64,000 nt of DNA from Orrella dioscoreae (GTDB lineage Bacteria > Pseudomonadota > Gammaproteobacteria > Burkholderiales > Burkholderiaceae_B), in assembly GCF_900089455.2 (NCBI RefSeq), contig NZ_LT907988.1, forward strand, positions 3,286,001-3,350,000, written 5' to 3'. The notes under the pieces are model-generated. The model saw nothing but the letters and a program-made list of their open reading frames with translations, ran no database searches and was not told the origin of the DNA. The translations under genes and the position numbers were made by a program. This document shows positions 43,881 through 53,002 of this stretch, piece by piece. Numbering within the stretch: the stretch's first letter is position 1; the number at the start of each line of letters is the position of its first letter.

Positions 43881-44495
43881 ATGAGCAATATCGCAATCCT
43901 GGGCGCCACCGGCCGTGCCGGCAGCCAACTGCTGGAAGAGGCCCTGCGCCGCGGCCACACCGTCACCGCCATTGCCCGCAACGCCTCCGCGCTGCAAGGC
44001 CGCGCCGGGGTGAAGGCGGTGTCGCTGGACGTGCTGGATGCGCAGGCCCTGGCCCGCGCGCTGGCAGGCCATGACGCCGTCCTGAGTGCGACGCACTTCT
44101 CGACGGTACCGCCGCAAGCTGTCATCGGACCGGTGAAGGAAGCGGGCGTTCCGCGCCTGTTGGTCGTAGGCGGCGCGGGCAGCCTGGAAGTCGCGCCCGG
44201 CAAGCGCGTGCTGGACCTGCCCGACTTTCCCGCCGAGTACAAGGCCGAAGCCACGGCTGGCGCGGCGTTCCTGGACGCCCTGCGCAAGGAGCCCGGGCTG
44301 GACTGGACCTTCCTGTCGCCGTCGGCGGAATTCGTGGAAGGCGAACGCACCGGCGCCTTCCGCCTGGGCCAGGACACGCTGCTGAGCGATGCCGCCGGCC
44401 GCAGCTGGATCAGCTTCGCCGATTTCGCGATCGCGTTGATCAACGAACTGGAGGCGCCCGCGCACTCGCGCAAGCGCTTTACCGTCGGCTATTGA
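43881..44495 (+). CDS. NAD(P)-binding oxidoreductase (SDR-like)
   Basis: A 204-residue protein with an N-terminal Rossmann motif, SNIAILGATGRAGSQLLEEA. The fold resembles the NAD(P)H-binding family of atypical short-chain dehydrogenases (YwnB-like). Further features are VVGGAGSLEVAPGKRVLDLP and the C-terminal SWISFADFAIALINELEAP. A GGAG site precedes the ATG. It is probably regulated by the divergent LysR protein. The substrate is unknown. Confidence 0.9.
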   Translation: MSNIAILGATGRAGSQLLEEALRRGHTVTAIARNASALQGRAGVKAVSLDVLDAQALARALAGHDAVLSATHFSTVPPQAVIGPVKEAGVPRLLVVGGAGSLEVAPGKRVLDLPDFPAEYKAEATAGAAFLDALRKEPGLDWTFLSPSAEFVEGERTGAFRLGQDTLLSDAAGRSWISFADFAIALINELEAPAHSRKRFTVGY

Positions 44496-44509
44496 GCCTG
44501 TCCTTGCAT

Positions 44510-44527
44510 GGCGGACCGCGGTCCGCC
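44510..44527. repeat. 18-bp perfect palindrome between convergent genes
   Basis: GGCGGACCGCGGTCCGCC lies in the 39 bp between the oxidoreductase stop and the dld stop. It has no T run; it could fold in both transcripts and act as a weak terminator or RNA end protector. Confidence 0.4.
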
Positions 44528-44534
44528 GCGTGCC

Positions 44535-46328
44535 TCAGCCGGCATCCTGGCTGGCGTCGTAGCCGTAGGCCGCCGGGAAGCCCGGCTTGCCCTGGTCGCA
44601 GCAGGCGCCCCAGCCGAACAGCTTGGAAGTGTGGCCGATGCCGGGATTGAACACATTGCAGGGATCCAGCTTGCGATAGTGCGAGGACAGCGCGGGCTTG
44701 GCCTCGTACAGGTGCCCGACATTGTGCTCGGCCGGATACTCGGCCTGGCGCGCATCCAGCAGCGTCCACATGCGATGCTCCATCGCCAGCGGATCCACGC
44801 CCTTCTTCACGATGTAGTCCTGGTGGAACACGTGGCAGAAGAAGTGGCCGTAGTACAGCTTGTGGACCATCACCTCGTCCATGTCGCGCGGCAGGGTCTC
44901 GACCCATTCGCGGTCATTGCGCCGCAAGGCGATATCCAGCGCGACGATATCCTCGACCGAGCCGCGGTGCGTGTCGCGATAGCGGATGGCCGCGCCCGCC
45001 ACGGCGAAGCGATGCAGGAAGGCCTTGCGGCCTTCGTCCGGCTCGCAGTGGAAATAGCCCCCCTCCCTGCCCTGGAAGTGCGCGTCCAGGAAGGCCCGCG
45101 TGGCATCGGTGGAATCTTTCGCCACCCGCAACAGCAGGTGATGCGCATAGCGGTTGCGATAGTCACGCATGCGCGGCGGCAGGTGGCTGGGCAACAGCGC
45201 CATGACCGCCTGGATGACGTGATCCGTGACGTTGCGCAGGCCCAGTTTTTCAAAGAACCCGTCGATGCGGCTCTTCAACGCGAAGGCCGCCGGCACCTTG
45301 GCCGTGCCCAGCTTGTCGATGAGCAGGAAGGTGTCCTTGCCATAACGCGCGCCGATGTCGAAGGCCACGCGATGGATGTACTCGCCCGCGATGGGCAGGC
45401 TGGGCAGGGAGGTGAGCAGGTGGCGGCGCACCGCCGTCAGGTCGTCCGGATCGTTGCTGCCGATGTAGAAGACGTCGCTGGCTTCGCGCGGGAAGGTGTC
45501 CAGCCGCACCGCGAACACACCCACCTTGCCCGCCGATCCCGACGCCTCGAAGAGCCGTGACGGATCCGCGTTGAAACGCGCGGGGGTCGCGGCGTCCACG
45601 TCGCGCACGTGCTCGCCGTAGCGGGGATCGGATGCCGCGCGCTCGCCGCTGTTGTCCACGTCAGCCGGGCCATACTGGCCCGCCTGCAGGCGCGTCAGGA
45701 TTTCCTCGGGCGAGTCGCCCAGCGCGATGCCCAGGTGGTTCACCAGGCGCAGCGTGCCGCTGTCATCGACCGCGGCGTACAACGCCATCTCGGTATAGGC
45801 CGGGCCGCGGCGCACCAGCGCCCCGCCCGAGTTGTTGCAGACGCCACCCAGCACCGAGGCGCCGATGCACGAGGAGCCGATGACGGAATGCGGCTCGCGG
45901 CCCAGGGGCGCCAGCGTCTGCTCCAGCCGGTCGAGCGTGGCGCCCGGCAGGCAGACCACCTGCGCGCCGTCGTTGATGACCTGCACACCTTGCAGGCGCA
46001 GCGTGCTGATCAGCACGATGTCGCGGTCGTAGTCGTTGCCATCTGGCGTGGAGCCGCCGGTCAGCCCCGTGTTGGCCGCCTGCATGATGACGATGCAGCC
46101 GGCCTCGACCGCCGCCTGCATGGCCTGCCACTGCTCCAGCAGCGTGCCGGGCCGCACCACGGCGAGCACGCCGCCTTCGCCGGTGCGATGCCCCTTGCGG
46201 AAGCGGCGCGTGTCGGCGTCCTGGGTCAGCACATGGGTGGCGCCGACCACCTCGCGCAGCCGCGCCAGCAAGGCCGGGCTGTCAGTCCGGCTCCGTGCCT
46301 GCGCCTGCGTCCCCGCAACGGCGGTCAT
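44535..46328 (-). CDS. dld: Quinone-dependent D-lactate dehydrogenase
   Basis: Membrane-associated FAD enzyme that oxidises D-lactate to pyruvate. It has 597 residues from the ATG at 46328; the longer open frame upstream lies inside lldD. The FAD-binding PCMH part shows [33 protein letters not shown] and [15 protein letters not shown]. The C-terminal membrane-binding domain follows, and the extreme end ([20 protein letters not shown]) is slightly extended compared with E. coli Dld (571 aa). The start overlaps the lldD stop by 4 nt. Confidence 0.93.
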   Translation of the reverse strand: MTAVAGTQAQARSRTDSPALLARLREVVGATHVLTQDADTRRFRKGHRTGEGGVLAVVRPGTLLEQWQAMQAAVEAGCIVIMQAANTGLTGGSTPDGNDYDRDIVLISTLRLQGVQVINDGAQVVCLPGATLDRLEQTLAPLGREPHSVIGSSCIGASVLGGVCNNSGGALVRRGPAYTEMALYAAVDDSGTLRLVNHLGIALGDSPEEILTRLQAGQYGPADVDNSGERAASDPRYGEHVRDVDAATPARFNADPSRLFEASGSAGKVGVFAVRLDTFPREASDVFYIGSNDPDDLTAVRRHLLTSLPSLPIAGEYIHRVAFDIGARYGKDTFLLIDKLGTAKVPAAFALKSRIDGFFEKLGLRNVTDHVIQAVMALLPSHLPPRMRDYRNRYAHHLLLRVAKDSTDATRAFLDAHFQGREGGYFHCEPDEGRKAFLHRFAVAGAAIRYRDTHRGSVEDIVALDIALRRNDREWVETLPRDMDEVMVHKLYYGHFFCHVFHQDYIVKKGVDPLAMEHRMWTLLDARQAEYPAEHNVGHLYEAKPALSSHYRKLDPCNVFNPGIGHTSKLFGWGACCDQGKPGFPAAYGYDASQDAG

Positions 46329-47461
46329 GCCTGCACCAGCGAGTCGCGCGTGATCTCGGAGATGGACTTCACGCCCGTCAGCGTCATGGCCACGCGGATT
46401 TCCTTCTCGATCAGGTCGAGCAGGTGCGTGACGCCGGCCTCGCCCGCTACCGCCAGCGCATAGATGAAGGCGCGGCCCAGCAGCACGGTATCCGCGCCCA
46501 GCGCGATCATGCGCACGACGTCCAGGCCGCTGCGCACGCCGCCATCCGCCAGGATGGTGAGGTCGCCCTTGACCGCGTCGGCGATGGCCGGCAAGGCGCG
46601 CGCCGAAGACAGCACGCCGTCCAGCTGGCGTCCGCCGTGGTTGGACACGACGATGCCGTCCGCGCCGAAACGCACGGCGTCGCGCGCGTCCTCGGGATCG
46701 AGGATGCCCTTGATGATCATGGGGCCCTTCCAGAAATCGCGGATCCACTCCAGGTCCTTCCAGGAAATGGAGGGGTCGAAATTGTTGGCCAGCCACGCGA
46801 TGTAGTCGGCCAGGCCGGTGGGCTTGCCCAGGTAGGCCGAGACGTTGCCGAGGTCATGCGGGCGGCCGTTCACGCCCACGTCCCAGGCCCAGCGCGGATG
46901 CACCATGGCCTGCAGGTAGCGGCGCATCGGGCCGTTGGGGCCGCTCATGCCCGAATGCAGGTCGCGGTAGCGCGCACCCGGCGTGGGCATGTCCACCGTG
47001 AACACCAGCGTCTTGCAGCCCGCCGCCTGCGCGCGCTCCAGCGCGTTCTTCATGAAGCCGCGATCCTTCAGCACGTAAAGCTGGAACCACATGGGCCGCT
47101 GCATGACGGGCGCGACTTCCTCGATGGGGCACAGCGACACCGTCGACAGCGTGAAGGGGATGCCCTTGCGGTCGGCCGCGCGCGCGGCCTGTACCTCGCC
47201 GCGGCGCGCATACATGCCGCACAGGCCCACCGGCGCCAGCGCCACCGGCATGGACAGGGTCTCGCCGAACAACTGGGTTTCCAGGCTGAGCGCCGACACG
47301 TTCTTCAGCACGCGCTGGCGCAGCGCCACGTCGGCCAGGTCCTCGACGTTGCGCCGCAAGGTGCGCTCGGCATAGGCGCCGCCATCGGCGTAGTGGAACA
47401 GGAAAGGCGGAATCCTGCGCTGGGCGGCGGCCCGGTAGTCGGTGGAAGCGGAAATGATCAT
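46325..47461 (-). CDS. lldD: L-lactate dehydrogenase (FMN-dependent)
   Basis: FMN enzyme that oxidises L-lactate to pyruvate and feeds electrons into the quinone pool. It has 378 residues, close to E. coli LldD (396). The N-terminus [20 protein letters not shown] and the active-site segment [20 protein letters not shown] are diagnostic for alpha-hydroxyacid oxidases. The FMN phosphate site [20 protein letters not shown] is also present. It sits between lldR and dld. Confidence 0.96.
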   Translation of the reverse strand: MIISASTDYRAAAQRRIPPFLFHYADGGAYAERTLRRNVEDLADVALRQRVLKNVSALSLETQLFGETLSMPVALAPVGLCGMYARRGEVQAARAADRKGIPFTLSTVSLCPIEEVAPVMQRPMWFQLYVLKDRGFMKNALERAQAAGCKTLVFTVDMPTPGARYRDLHSGMSGPNGPMRRYLQAMVHPRWAWDVGVNGRPHDLGNVSAYLGKPTGLADYIAWLANNFDPSISWKDLEWIRDFWKGPMIIKGILDPEDARDAVRFGADGIVVSNHGGRQLDGVLSSARALPAIADAVKGDLTILADGGVRSGLDVVRMIALGADTVLLGRAFIYALAVAGEAGVTHLLDLIEKEIRVAMTLTGVKSISEITRDSLVQA

Positions 47462-47510
47462 GGCGTCTCGTCTCGTTGTTTTACGGGCGGGGAAAACAGG
47501 ACTGTCGGAA

Positions 47511-48269
47511 TCATGAGGGCGTGAACAGGCGCATGGCGCGTGCGCGCCGGGCGTCGTCCTCGTCCAGCGTGCGGACGGTGGTGCGCACGAAGTCCAGGTG
47601 CGAGGTCACGGCGTCGCGGGCGGCATCGGCGTCGCCGTCCAGCACCGCCTGCATCAGCGCGCGATGCTGCCCCGTCAACAGGGCGAAGTTGTGCGGCACC
47701 GTGTAGATCTCCTTGCGGTTGCGCGTCACGGTGGACTGCAGCAGGTCGAAGAGCCCGCGCATGGTCTGCATGAGCACCAGGTTGTGCGAGGCCTCGGCCA
47801 CCGCCAGGTGGAAACGGGCGTCGGCCTGCGCGGCCAGATCCGGGTTCTCGCTTTCGTTGAACTGCAGCGTGGCGTCGAAGGCATCGCGCACGCGCACCTT
47901 GTCCTCGTCCGTGGCTCGCAGGGCGGCATGCCACGCACAGGCGCCCTCGATGGCATGGCGCGCCTCGAGGACGTCATAACGGTATTCGGGATCGTCGACG
48001 AACAGCGTGGCCAGGGGAGTCACCAGGCTGTTCTCGGACCAGGCGGCCGTCGGCGCCGCCGGTGGCGCCTGCAGATAGGTGCCGCCGCCACGCCGACTGA
48101 CCAGCAAGCCCTTGCTGGCGAGCTTCTGGATCGCCTCGCGCAGGGAGGGCCGCGACACGCCCAGCTCCTCGGCCAGCTTGCGCTCGGCCGTCAGGCGCTC
48201 GCCAGGCTTCAGGCCCTGTTCACGGATCAGGGTCTGGAGCTGGTCGGCGATCTGGTCTACGAGGCGCAT
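47511..48269 (-). CDS. lldR: FadR-type lactate operon regulator LldR
   Basis: GntR/FadR-family regulator, 252 residues from the ATG at 48269 (a TTG nine codons earlier is open). The N-terminal winged HTH is [20 protein letters not shown], and the wing continues RRGGGTYLQ. The C-terminal FCD helical domain has [18 protein letters not shown] and [14 protein letters not shown], with metal/ligand-binding residues. It lies between permease and dehydrogenases as in E. coli. It is likely a lactate-responsive regulator of the operon through the two palindromes at 50156 and 50277. Confidence 0.93.
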   Translation of the reverse strand: MRLVDQIADQLQTLIREQGLKPGERLTAERKLAEELGVSRPSLREAIQKLASKGLLVSRRGGGTYLQAPPAAPTAAWSENSLVTPLATLFVDDPEYRYDVLEARHAIEGACAWHAALRATDEDKVRVRDAFDATLQFNESENPDLAAQADARFHLAVAEASHNLVLMQTMRGLFDLLQSTVTRNRKEIYTVPHNFALLTGQHRALMQAVLDGDADAARDAVTSHLDFVRTTVRTLDEDDARRARAMRLFTPS

Positions 48270-48316
48270 GGGCAATGGCGGCAATGACGTCGGCAAGGGT
48301 CAGGCAGGGGCTGCGA

Positions 48317-50023
48317 TCACGGAATCATCCACGGCAGGACGTAAGCCTGCAAGGTGGTGATGATGCCGACGATAACCGTGAAAATGAGACTGTGCTTGAC
48401 CGTGAAGCGGAACAGGTCCGACTCTCGGCCCACCAGGCCGACGGCCGCGCACGCAATGGCGATCGATTGCGGCGAGATCATCTTGCCGGTCACGCCGCCC
48501 GTGGTGTTGGCAGCCACCAGCAACACCTCGGGCACGCCGATCTGTTGCGCGGTGGTCGCCTGCAACGCCGCGAACAGCGCATTGGACGAGGTGTCCGAAC
48601 CGGTCAGGAACACGCCCAGCCACCCCAGGAAGGGCGAGAAGAACGTGAAGGCATGGCCCGTGTGCGACAGGGCCAGCGCCAACGTGGCCGACAGGCCCGA
48701 GTAGTTGGCGATGAAGGCGAAGGCCAGCACCATGCCGATGGAATAGATCGGCAGGGCCAGTTCCTTCAGCGTGGCGCCGAAGGTCTCGACCGCGGCACGC
48801 GGCTTCATCTTCAGGAAGGCGATAGAGATGATCGCCGCGAACAGGATGGCCGTGCCGGTGGCCGACAGCCAGTCGAACTTGTAGATGGCGTCGTAGGGCG
48901 TGGCCTGGGCCACGATGGGCGGCATCTTGTCCACCAGGTGGTGCAGGCCGGGCACGGGCAGGCTCAGCACCCAGTTGGCCAGCGCGCCGCCCTTGGCGAA
49001 CAGCGCCTTGAACGGCGGGATGCTCCAGACCGTGACCATGGCGGTCAGGAAGAGGAAGGGCATCCAGGCGCGCGTGATCTGGCCGGCGGAGTAATGCTTG
49101 CGCGGCGCGGCGGCGGCAGCGGCGGCCTCCGCGGACGCCGGGTTGCTGGGTGCCGCCGCGGCACCCCGCTCGCCACCGCCGTCCTCGTTCTCGAAGCGGA
49201 AGATGCGCACGGGCTTCCAGACGCGCAGGAACAGCGTCAGGCTGAGCAGCGACGCCAGCGAGGACGTGATGTCCGGCAGTTCCGGGCCGAGGAAGTTGGA
49301 GGTCAGGTACTGGACGATGGCGAACGAGCCACCGGCCACCAGCACGGCGGGCCAGGTTTCCTTCACGCCACGCCAGCCGTCCATGATCGCCATGATCCAG
49401 AACAGCACGATGAGGGTGAGGAAAGGCAGCTGGCGCCCCGCCATCTGGCCGATGGCGAAGGGATCCAGGCCCGTGACCTGCCCGGCCACGATGATGGGAA
49501 TGCCCATGGCGCCGAAGGCCACGGGCGCGGTGTTCACGATCAGGCACAGGCCGGCGGCATAGAGCGGGCGGAAGCCCAGGCCGACCAGCAGCGCGGCCGT
49601 GATGGCCACCGGCGCGCCGAAGCCCGCCGCGCCCTCCAGGAACGCGCCAAAGGAGAAGCCGACCATCAGCATCTGCAGCCGCTGGTCTTCGGTGACCGAC
49701 AGGATCGAGGAGCGGATCACATCGAACTGTCCGGTGCGGACCGACACCTTATAAAGGAAGACCGCGCCGATGATGATCCAGGCGATCGGCCACAGGCCAT
49801 AGAAGAAACCGTAGACGGCAGAAGCCAGTGCGCGGTCGGCAGGCATGCCGTAGAAGAACAGCGCGACAGCCAGTGCGATCAGCACGGTGATGGTGCCAGC
49901 CACGTAGCCCTTCATGCGCAGCGTGGTCAGCGCCAGGAAGAAGAACAGGATGGGAAGCGAAGCGATGAGGCTGGATAGCCAGATGTTGCCAGCGGGGTCG
50001 TAGAGTTGTTGCCAGGCTTGCAT
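48317..50023 (-). CDS. lldP: L-lactate permease
   Basis: Lactate:proton symporter of the LctP family, 568 residues, first gene of the operon. About 13 membrane segments are predicted. Family segments are [20 protein letters not shown] and [17 protein letters not shown], as well as [21 protein letters not shown] hydrophilic Ala/Gly-rich loop lies at about 275-310. An AGGAG site lies 11 nt before the ATG. Downstream lldR starts 48 nt after the stop. Confidence 0.96.
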   Translation of the reverse strand: MQAWQQLYDPAGNIWLSSLIASLPILFFFLALTTLRMKGYVAGTITVLIALAVALFFYGMPADRALASAVYGFFYGLWPIAWIIIGAVFLYKVSVRTGQFDVIRSSILSVTEDQRLQMLMVGFSFGAFLEGAAGFGAPVAITAALLVGLGFRPLYAAGLCLIVNTAPVAFGAMGIPIIVAGQVTGLDPFAIGQMAGRQLPFLTLIVLFWIMAIMDGWRGVKETWPAVLVAGGSFAIVQYLTSNFLGPELPDITSSLASLLSLTLFLRVWKPVRIFRFENEDGGGERGAAAAPSNPASAEAAAAAAAPRKHYSAGQITRAWMPFLFLTAMVTVWSIPPFKALFAKGGALANWVLSLPVPGLHHLVDKMPPIVAQATPYDAIYKFDWLSATGTAILFAAIISIAFLKMKPRAAVETFGATLKELALPIYSIGMVLAFAFIANYSGLSATLALALSHTGHAFTFFSPFLGWLGVFLTGSDTSSNALFAALQATTAQQIGVPEVLLVAANTTGGVTGKMISPQSIAIACAAVGLVGRESDLFRFTVKHSLIFTVIVGIITTLQAYVLPWMIP

Positions 50024-50155
50024 GGGCCTATGTCTCCTGCGGATTGGAATGCCGCCGCGGCCTGTCCCGGATCATGACTGGGCGGCCTCGCTCCCCGTGC
50101 GAAAACCGCCCTCTGTGCGCCATGTCCGACAGGACGCGGTGGGTGTCTCTCTCCA

Positions 50156-50172
50156 AATTGGTCTGTCCAATT
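50156..50172 (-). promoter_or_regulatory. LldR operator, promoter-proximal
   Basis: AATTGG-TCTGT-CCAATT, a perfect 6-bp dyad 133 bp upstream of the lldP ATG. It closely matches the E. coli LldR operators (GAATTGGCCCTACCAATTC type). Role inferred. Confidence 0.7.
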
Positions 50173-50276
50173 CGACCTTGTTTCGAAGAAGGGGTGATTA
50201 TAGGGAGCGCAAAATCCGCAGAGCAGCTAGGGTTTATCCTTAAGAAATTAGTCTAAGTGGCCAATAAAACAATAGT

Positions 50277-50289
50277 TTGGTATTACCAA
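50277..50289 (-). promoter_or_regulatory. LldR operator, distal
   Basis: TTGGT-ATT-ACCAA, a perfect FadR-subfamily dyad extended to AGTTTGGTATTACCAATTC. Its centre lies 119 bp upstream of the proximal operator, similar to the O1-O2 spacing of E. coli lldPRD. Confidence 0.68.
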
Positions 50290-50296
50290 TTCGGCA

Positions 50297-50333
50297 TAGA
50301 AAAACGCCCTCGACTGCAAGACAGCGAGGGCGT
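50297..50333 (-). terminator. Terminator after the acyltransferase gene
   Basis: Stem ACGCCCTCG / CGAGGGCGT (50304-50312 with 50325-50333) followed on the minus strand by TTTTC, 19 nt after the stop. The distal lld operator lies just downstream. Confidence 0.85.
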
Positions 50334-50351
50334 GGAACCGCGGCAACATGC

Positions 50352-52322
50352 TTACTGCAAGGGCAGACCTCGCTCCGCAGCCCACTCGGCAAAGCGCTTG
50401 ACGAGTACCTCACTGGCGTACTCTGAATAGTGGCTGTATTCGTCCCGGAAGGCCGGCATGCCATCCACGATCAACGAACACCTGTCCCCATCACAAAGCA
50501 TGTCGTTCTGGTCGAAGAAGGGAATATCGGGGTGACTGGCGGCCAGCGCATCAACAAGCGGCTGGAACTTGGCATCCAACTCCTTGCGCGCGCCCAAAGG
50601 CAACTCGCAGCTTTGTTGCGGCGTCTTCAGCGGCCGTGCAAAGCAACCTTTCAGGTCTCCATCCCGCGTGAGATGAGGCTTGAAGATAACGACCTTTGCG
50701 CCGTGCCCCACCAGAAAATCCAGACGCTCCTGAACCGCCTGGATCGTCGCGGAGTTCTGTGCCTGACTAAGGCCGTCAATCACGACGAGCCTCAGCGTAC
50801 CGGCGGATGCTTCAATGACACCATCGATCAGAAGCCGCTGCTTGTGTGCACGATCGCCAGAGCAAGGACTGTACGTCTTGGGGGCTTCCGGATCCGTGAT
50901 GTATCTCACGTCCACTGGACAGGCGCCAATCGACAGGATGCTTTCAACGGAAAAGGGCTTCACCGTAAGAAAACCGGCATAGTGGTGATTGGCGAAACTG
51001 CTGCCCAACAACAACAGAGTGGGCGGTGCATCCTTGCTGGCCACGCAGAACCACCAGCCATAGTCCGAAGCATCAGGAAAGGGATAACGCTTCAGGCAGG
51101 TGTCATTCTTGGTGTATTTCCAAAGCGGCCCCACGAACTGACTGTTTCGGAGCGCGCTTTCCTTGATCAGCGCTCGTTCAGTCAGGCCATCCTTCTTGAA
51201 TATATCGTAGCCAGCAATACCCAACAGAAGCATCACGCCTGCCAGCCCCGGCACGATCCAACGGGACTCCGCATGGCGCAACGGCTTCTCGACCAGAAAA
51301 TACGTCAGAATGGCCAAAACCACGGAAACGCCTACCGCTAACTGCGCCACCCTCAGTGGAAGCGCCTCGCCAATAATGATGTGAGCGAACGAAAGCAATG
51401 GCCAATGCCAAAGATACAAAGGGTAGCTGATCAAGCCAATCCAGACGAACAGACGCGATGACAGTATCCACCGGTTGAGATACGCATTGGGCCCACAGGC
51501 AATCAGCAACGCCGCGCCCATCGCTGGCGCGACAGCAGCAGTGCCTGGGAACGGCGTCTCCTTGGTAATCGTATAGAGCCCGTAGGCAATCAATGCTGCG
51601 CCTGCAACTGAAAGCAGGTTGCTGGCTGCCATGGCCAGTGCCGGCATGGACAACCTGCGTCCCCTCCACTGCAGGTATGCGATTGACGCACCGATCAGCA
51701 ACTCCCACATCCGCATCTGCGGCAGGTAGAAGACGGAAACCGGATCCGTACCAATATTCTGGATATTGAGGAAAAAAGAAACCGCCATTGCAGCTACGGC
51801 CAGGAGCAGGAAATTCAATCGAAGCTTCCATGCCAACCAAAGCGCCAAAGGCCAAAAGAAGTAGAACTGCTCTTCTATGCCGAGGGACCAAAGATGCAGA
51901 AGGGGTTTCTTTTCAGCGGTTACATCGAAATAGCCTGCCTCATTCCAGAGCACGAGATTCGAAACAAACGCGGCTCCCCCAGCAACGTGCTTGCCAAGTT
52001 CCTTGTACTCATCGGGGAACAGAAGGAACCAGCCCGCGACCAAGCTGCTGACAAGAACCAGCAGCAACGCAGGAAAAATCCGCTTGATGCGCCTCGCGTA
52101 GAAATCAGCCAGACTGAACGTTCCCGCCTCCATGCTTTTATAGAGAATGGAGGAAATCAGATAGCCTGAAATGACAAAGAAGATGTCGACGCCTATGAAT
52201 CCCCCTGGCAGCAATGCAGGGAAGGCGTGGAACAACACGACGACGGAGACGGCGATGGCCCGCAAGCCGTCTATATCCGGTCGATATCGAAGATTTTTAT
52301 TGTGCATCTGGAAAGAGGGCAT
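50352..52322 (-). CDS. Membrane O-acyltransferase with SGNH domain (OafA/YrhL type)
   Basis: A 656-residue acyltransferase that probably O-acetylates a surface polysaccharide. The N-terminal about 370 residues hold ten or so membrane helices, with the acyltransferase-3 motifs YRPDIDGLRAIAVSVVVLFH, FFVISGYLISS and RRIKRIFPALLLVLV. A periplasmic SGNH part follows: LLLLGSSFANHHYAGF supplies the nucleophile, but Gly-Ser-Ser replaces the usual GDS, and SHYSEYAS near the end gives the catalytic His. GC content and codon use are lower than those of its neighbours, suggesting recent acquisition. ATG 52322 is used; ATG 52307 is possible. Confidence 0.93.
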   Translation of the reverse strand: MPSFQMHNKNLRYRPDIDGLRAIAVSVVVLFHAFPALLPGGFIGVDIFFVISGYLISSILYKSMEAGTFSLADFYARRIKRIFPALLLVLVSSLVAGWFLLFPDEYKELGKHVAGGAAFVSNLVLWNEAGYFDVTAEKKPLLHLWSLGIEEQFYFFWPLALWLAWKLRLNFLLLAVAAMAVSFFLNIQNIGTDPVSVFYLPQMRMWELLIGASIAYLQWRGRRLSMPALAMAASNLLSVAGAALIAYGLYTITKETPFPGTAAVAPAMGAALLIACGPNAYLNRWILSSRLFVWIGLISYPLYLWHWPLLSFAHIIIGEALPLRVAQLAVGVSVVLAILTYFLVEKPLRHAESRWIVPGLAGVMLLLGIAGYDIFKKDGLTERALIKESALRNSQFVGPLWKYTKNDTCLKRYPFPDASDYGWWFCVASKDAPPTLLLLGSSFANHHYAGFLTVKPFSVESILSIGACPVDVRYITDPEAPKTYSPCSGDRAHKQRLLIDGVIEASAGTLRLVVIDGLSQAQNSATIQAVQERLDFLVGHGAKVVIFKPHLTRDGDLKGCFARPLKTPQQSCELPLGARKELDAKFQPLVDALAASHPDIPFFDQNDMLCDGDRCSLIVDGMPAFRDEYSHYSEYASEVLVKRFAEWAAERGLPLQ

Positions 52323-52402
52323 TGCAGGAAAAGAGCATCAATTGTATCTAAAGATGACCCGATTCCGATTCGCTTCTTGTCCCGCGAGGTATCCTTGCCG
52401 CC

Positions 52403-52543
52403 ATGAACACCATGCATCTCGTCATCGGCACCGCCCTGGGTGCTGCCCTGGGCGTCATCCTGAACAACATCGTCGTCGGCATCGTGGCGGGCATCATCCT
52501 CGCCTTGCTGCTTTCGGTGACGAAACGCGGGCCGCGCGAATAG
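52403..52543 (+). CDS. Small glycine-rich membrane protein (46 aa)
   Basis: A 46-residue protein, almost entirely hydrophobic: VIGTALGAALGVILNNIVVG and then IVAGIILALLL, ending in the basic VTKRGPRE. The Gly-x3-Gly spacing suggests tightly packed helices, perhaps one long or two short spans. ATG 52403 follows a weak site (GAGGT, 52385). It lies between the acyltransferase and the hydrolase remnant. Function unknown. Confidence 0.5.
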   Translation: MNTMHLVIGTALGAALGVILNNIVVGIVAGIILALLLSVTKRGPRE

Positions 52544-52595
52544 CGCCAGGCCTGACCTGGCTCTGGCACCAGAGCTGCCCGCAACGGCCCTGCCA

Positions 52596-52889
52596 GCCCT
52601 TGCGGCAAAATGCCAGGGTCGTCTCGGCCACCCGCGCCGGCGCCTCCCGCTGCGGAAAGTGCCCCACGCCCTCCAGCCCCTGCCTTTCATAACGACCGCT
52701 GAAGCGGCCTTCCCTGCCGCGTGAACTGGCTGGATGGTTGCAGGTGTCGGCGGCGCCGTGCAGCACCAGCAACGGCACGCTGTCCGGCCAGCCATGCATG
52801 CGCACCGCGGTGCGTGCAGCACCCGGGTTCCACGCCAGATAAGCGATGTCCAGCCGCGATGTCGAAACGCGATGCTGCGTACGCGTGAT
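52596..52889 (-). pseudogene. Alpha/beta hydrolase remnant with internal deletion
   Basis: The minus-strand frame reads an N-terminal piece of an alpha/beta hydrolase (RLDIAYLAWNPG, then RMHGWPDS, the HGxP oxyanion region). It joins directly to a C-terminal piece: VPLLVLHGAADTC, then FSGRYERQGLEGVGHFPQRE with the catalytic His. The lid and the nucleophile elbow, about 150-200 residues, are missing at the Ser-Val junction. The frame itself is not interrupted, so this looks like a clean in-frame deletion of an epoxide-hydrolase-like gene. No function is expected. Confidence 0.7.
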
Positions 52890-53002
52890 GCCCCCTGGGG
52901 CAAGGGGCGACGCCCCTGAGCGTAACCGGAGCCCGCTGTTTAGAATGACGCCTTGATCGCGGGTGAGTCCGCCCCCGCAAGCATGGCAACCCATTGGATT
53001 CG

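Noticed and set aside
46329-46796. N-terminal extension of dld to 46796
   Set aside because: The extension is a shadow frame inside lldD; the ATG at 46328 gives the 4-nt overlap typical of operons.
48275-49978. A 567-codon plus-strand open frame opposite lldP
   Set aside because: Shadow of the permease; repetitive Arg/Gly/Gln/His content and no recognisable fold.
52271-52903. A 210-codon minus-strand open frame over the small membrane protein and the hydrolase remnant
   Set aside because: It runs in a different frame from the recognisable hydrolase pieces and is dominated by Arg/Ala/Gly and Asp/His low-complexity sequence.
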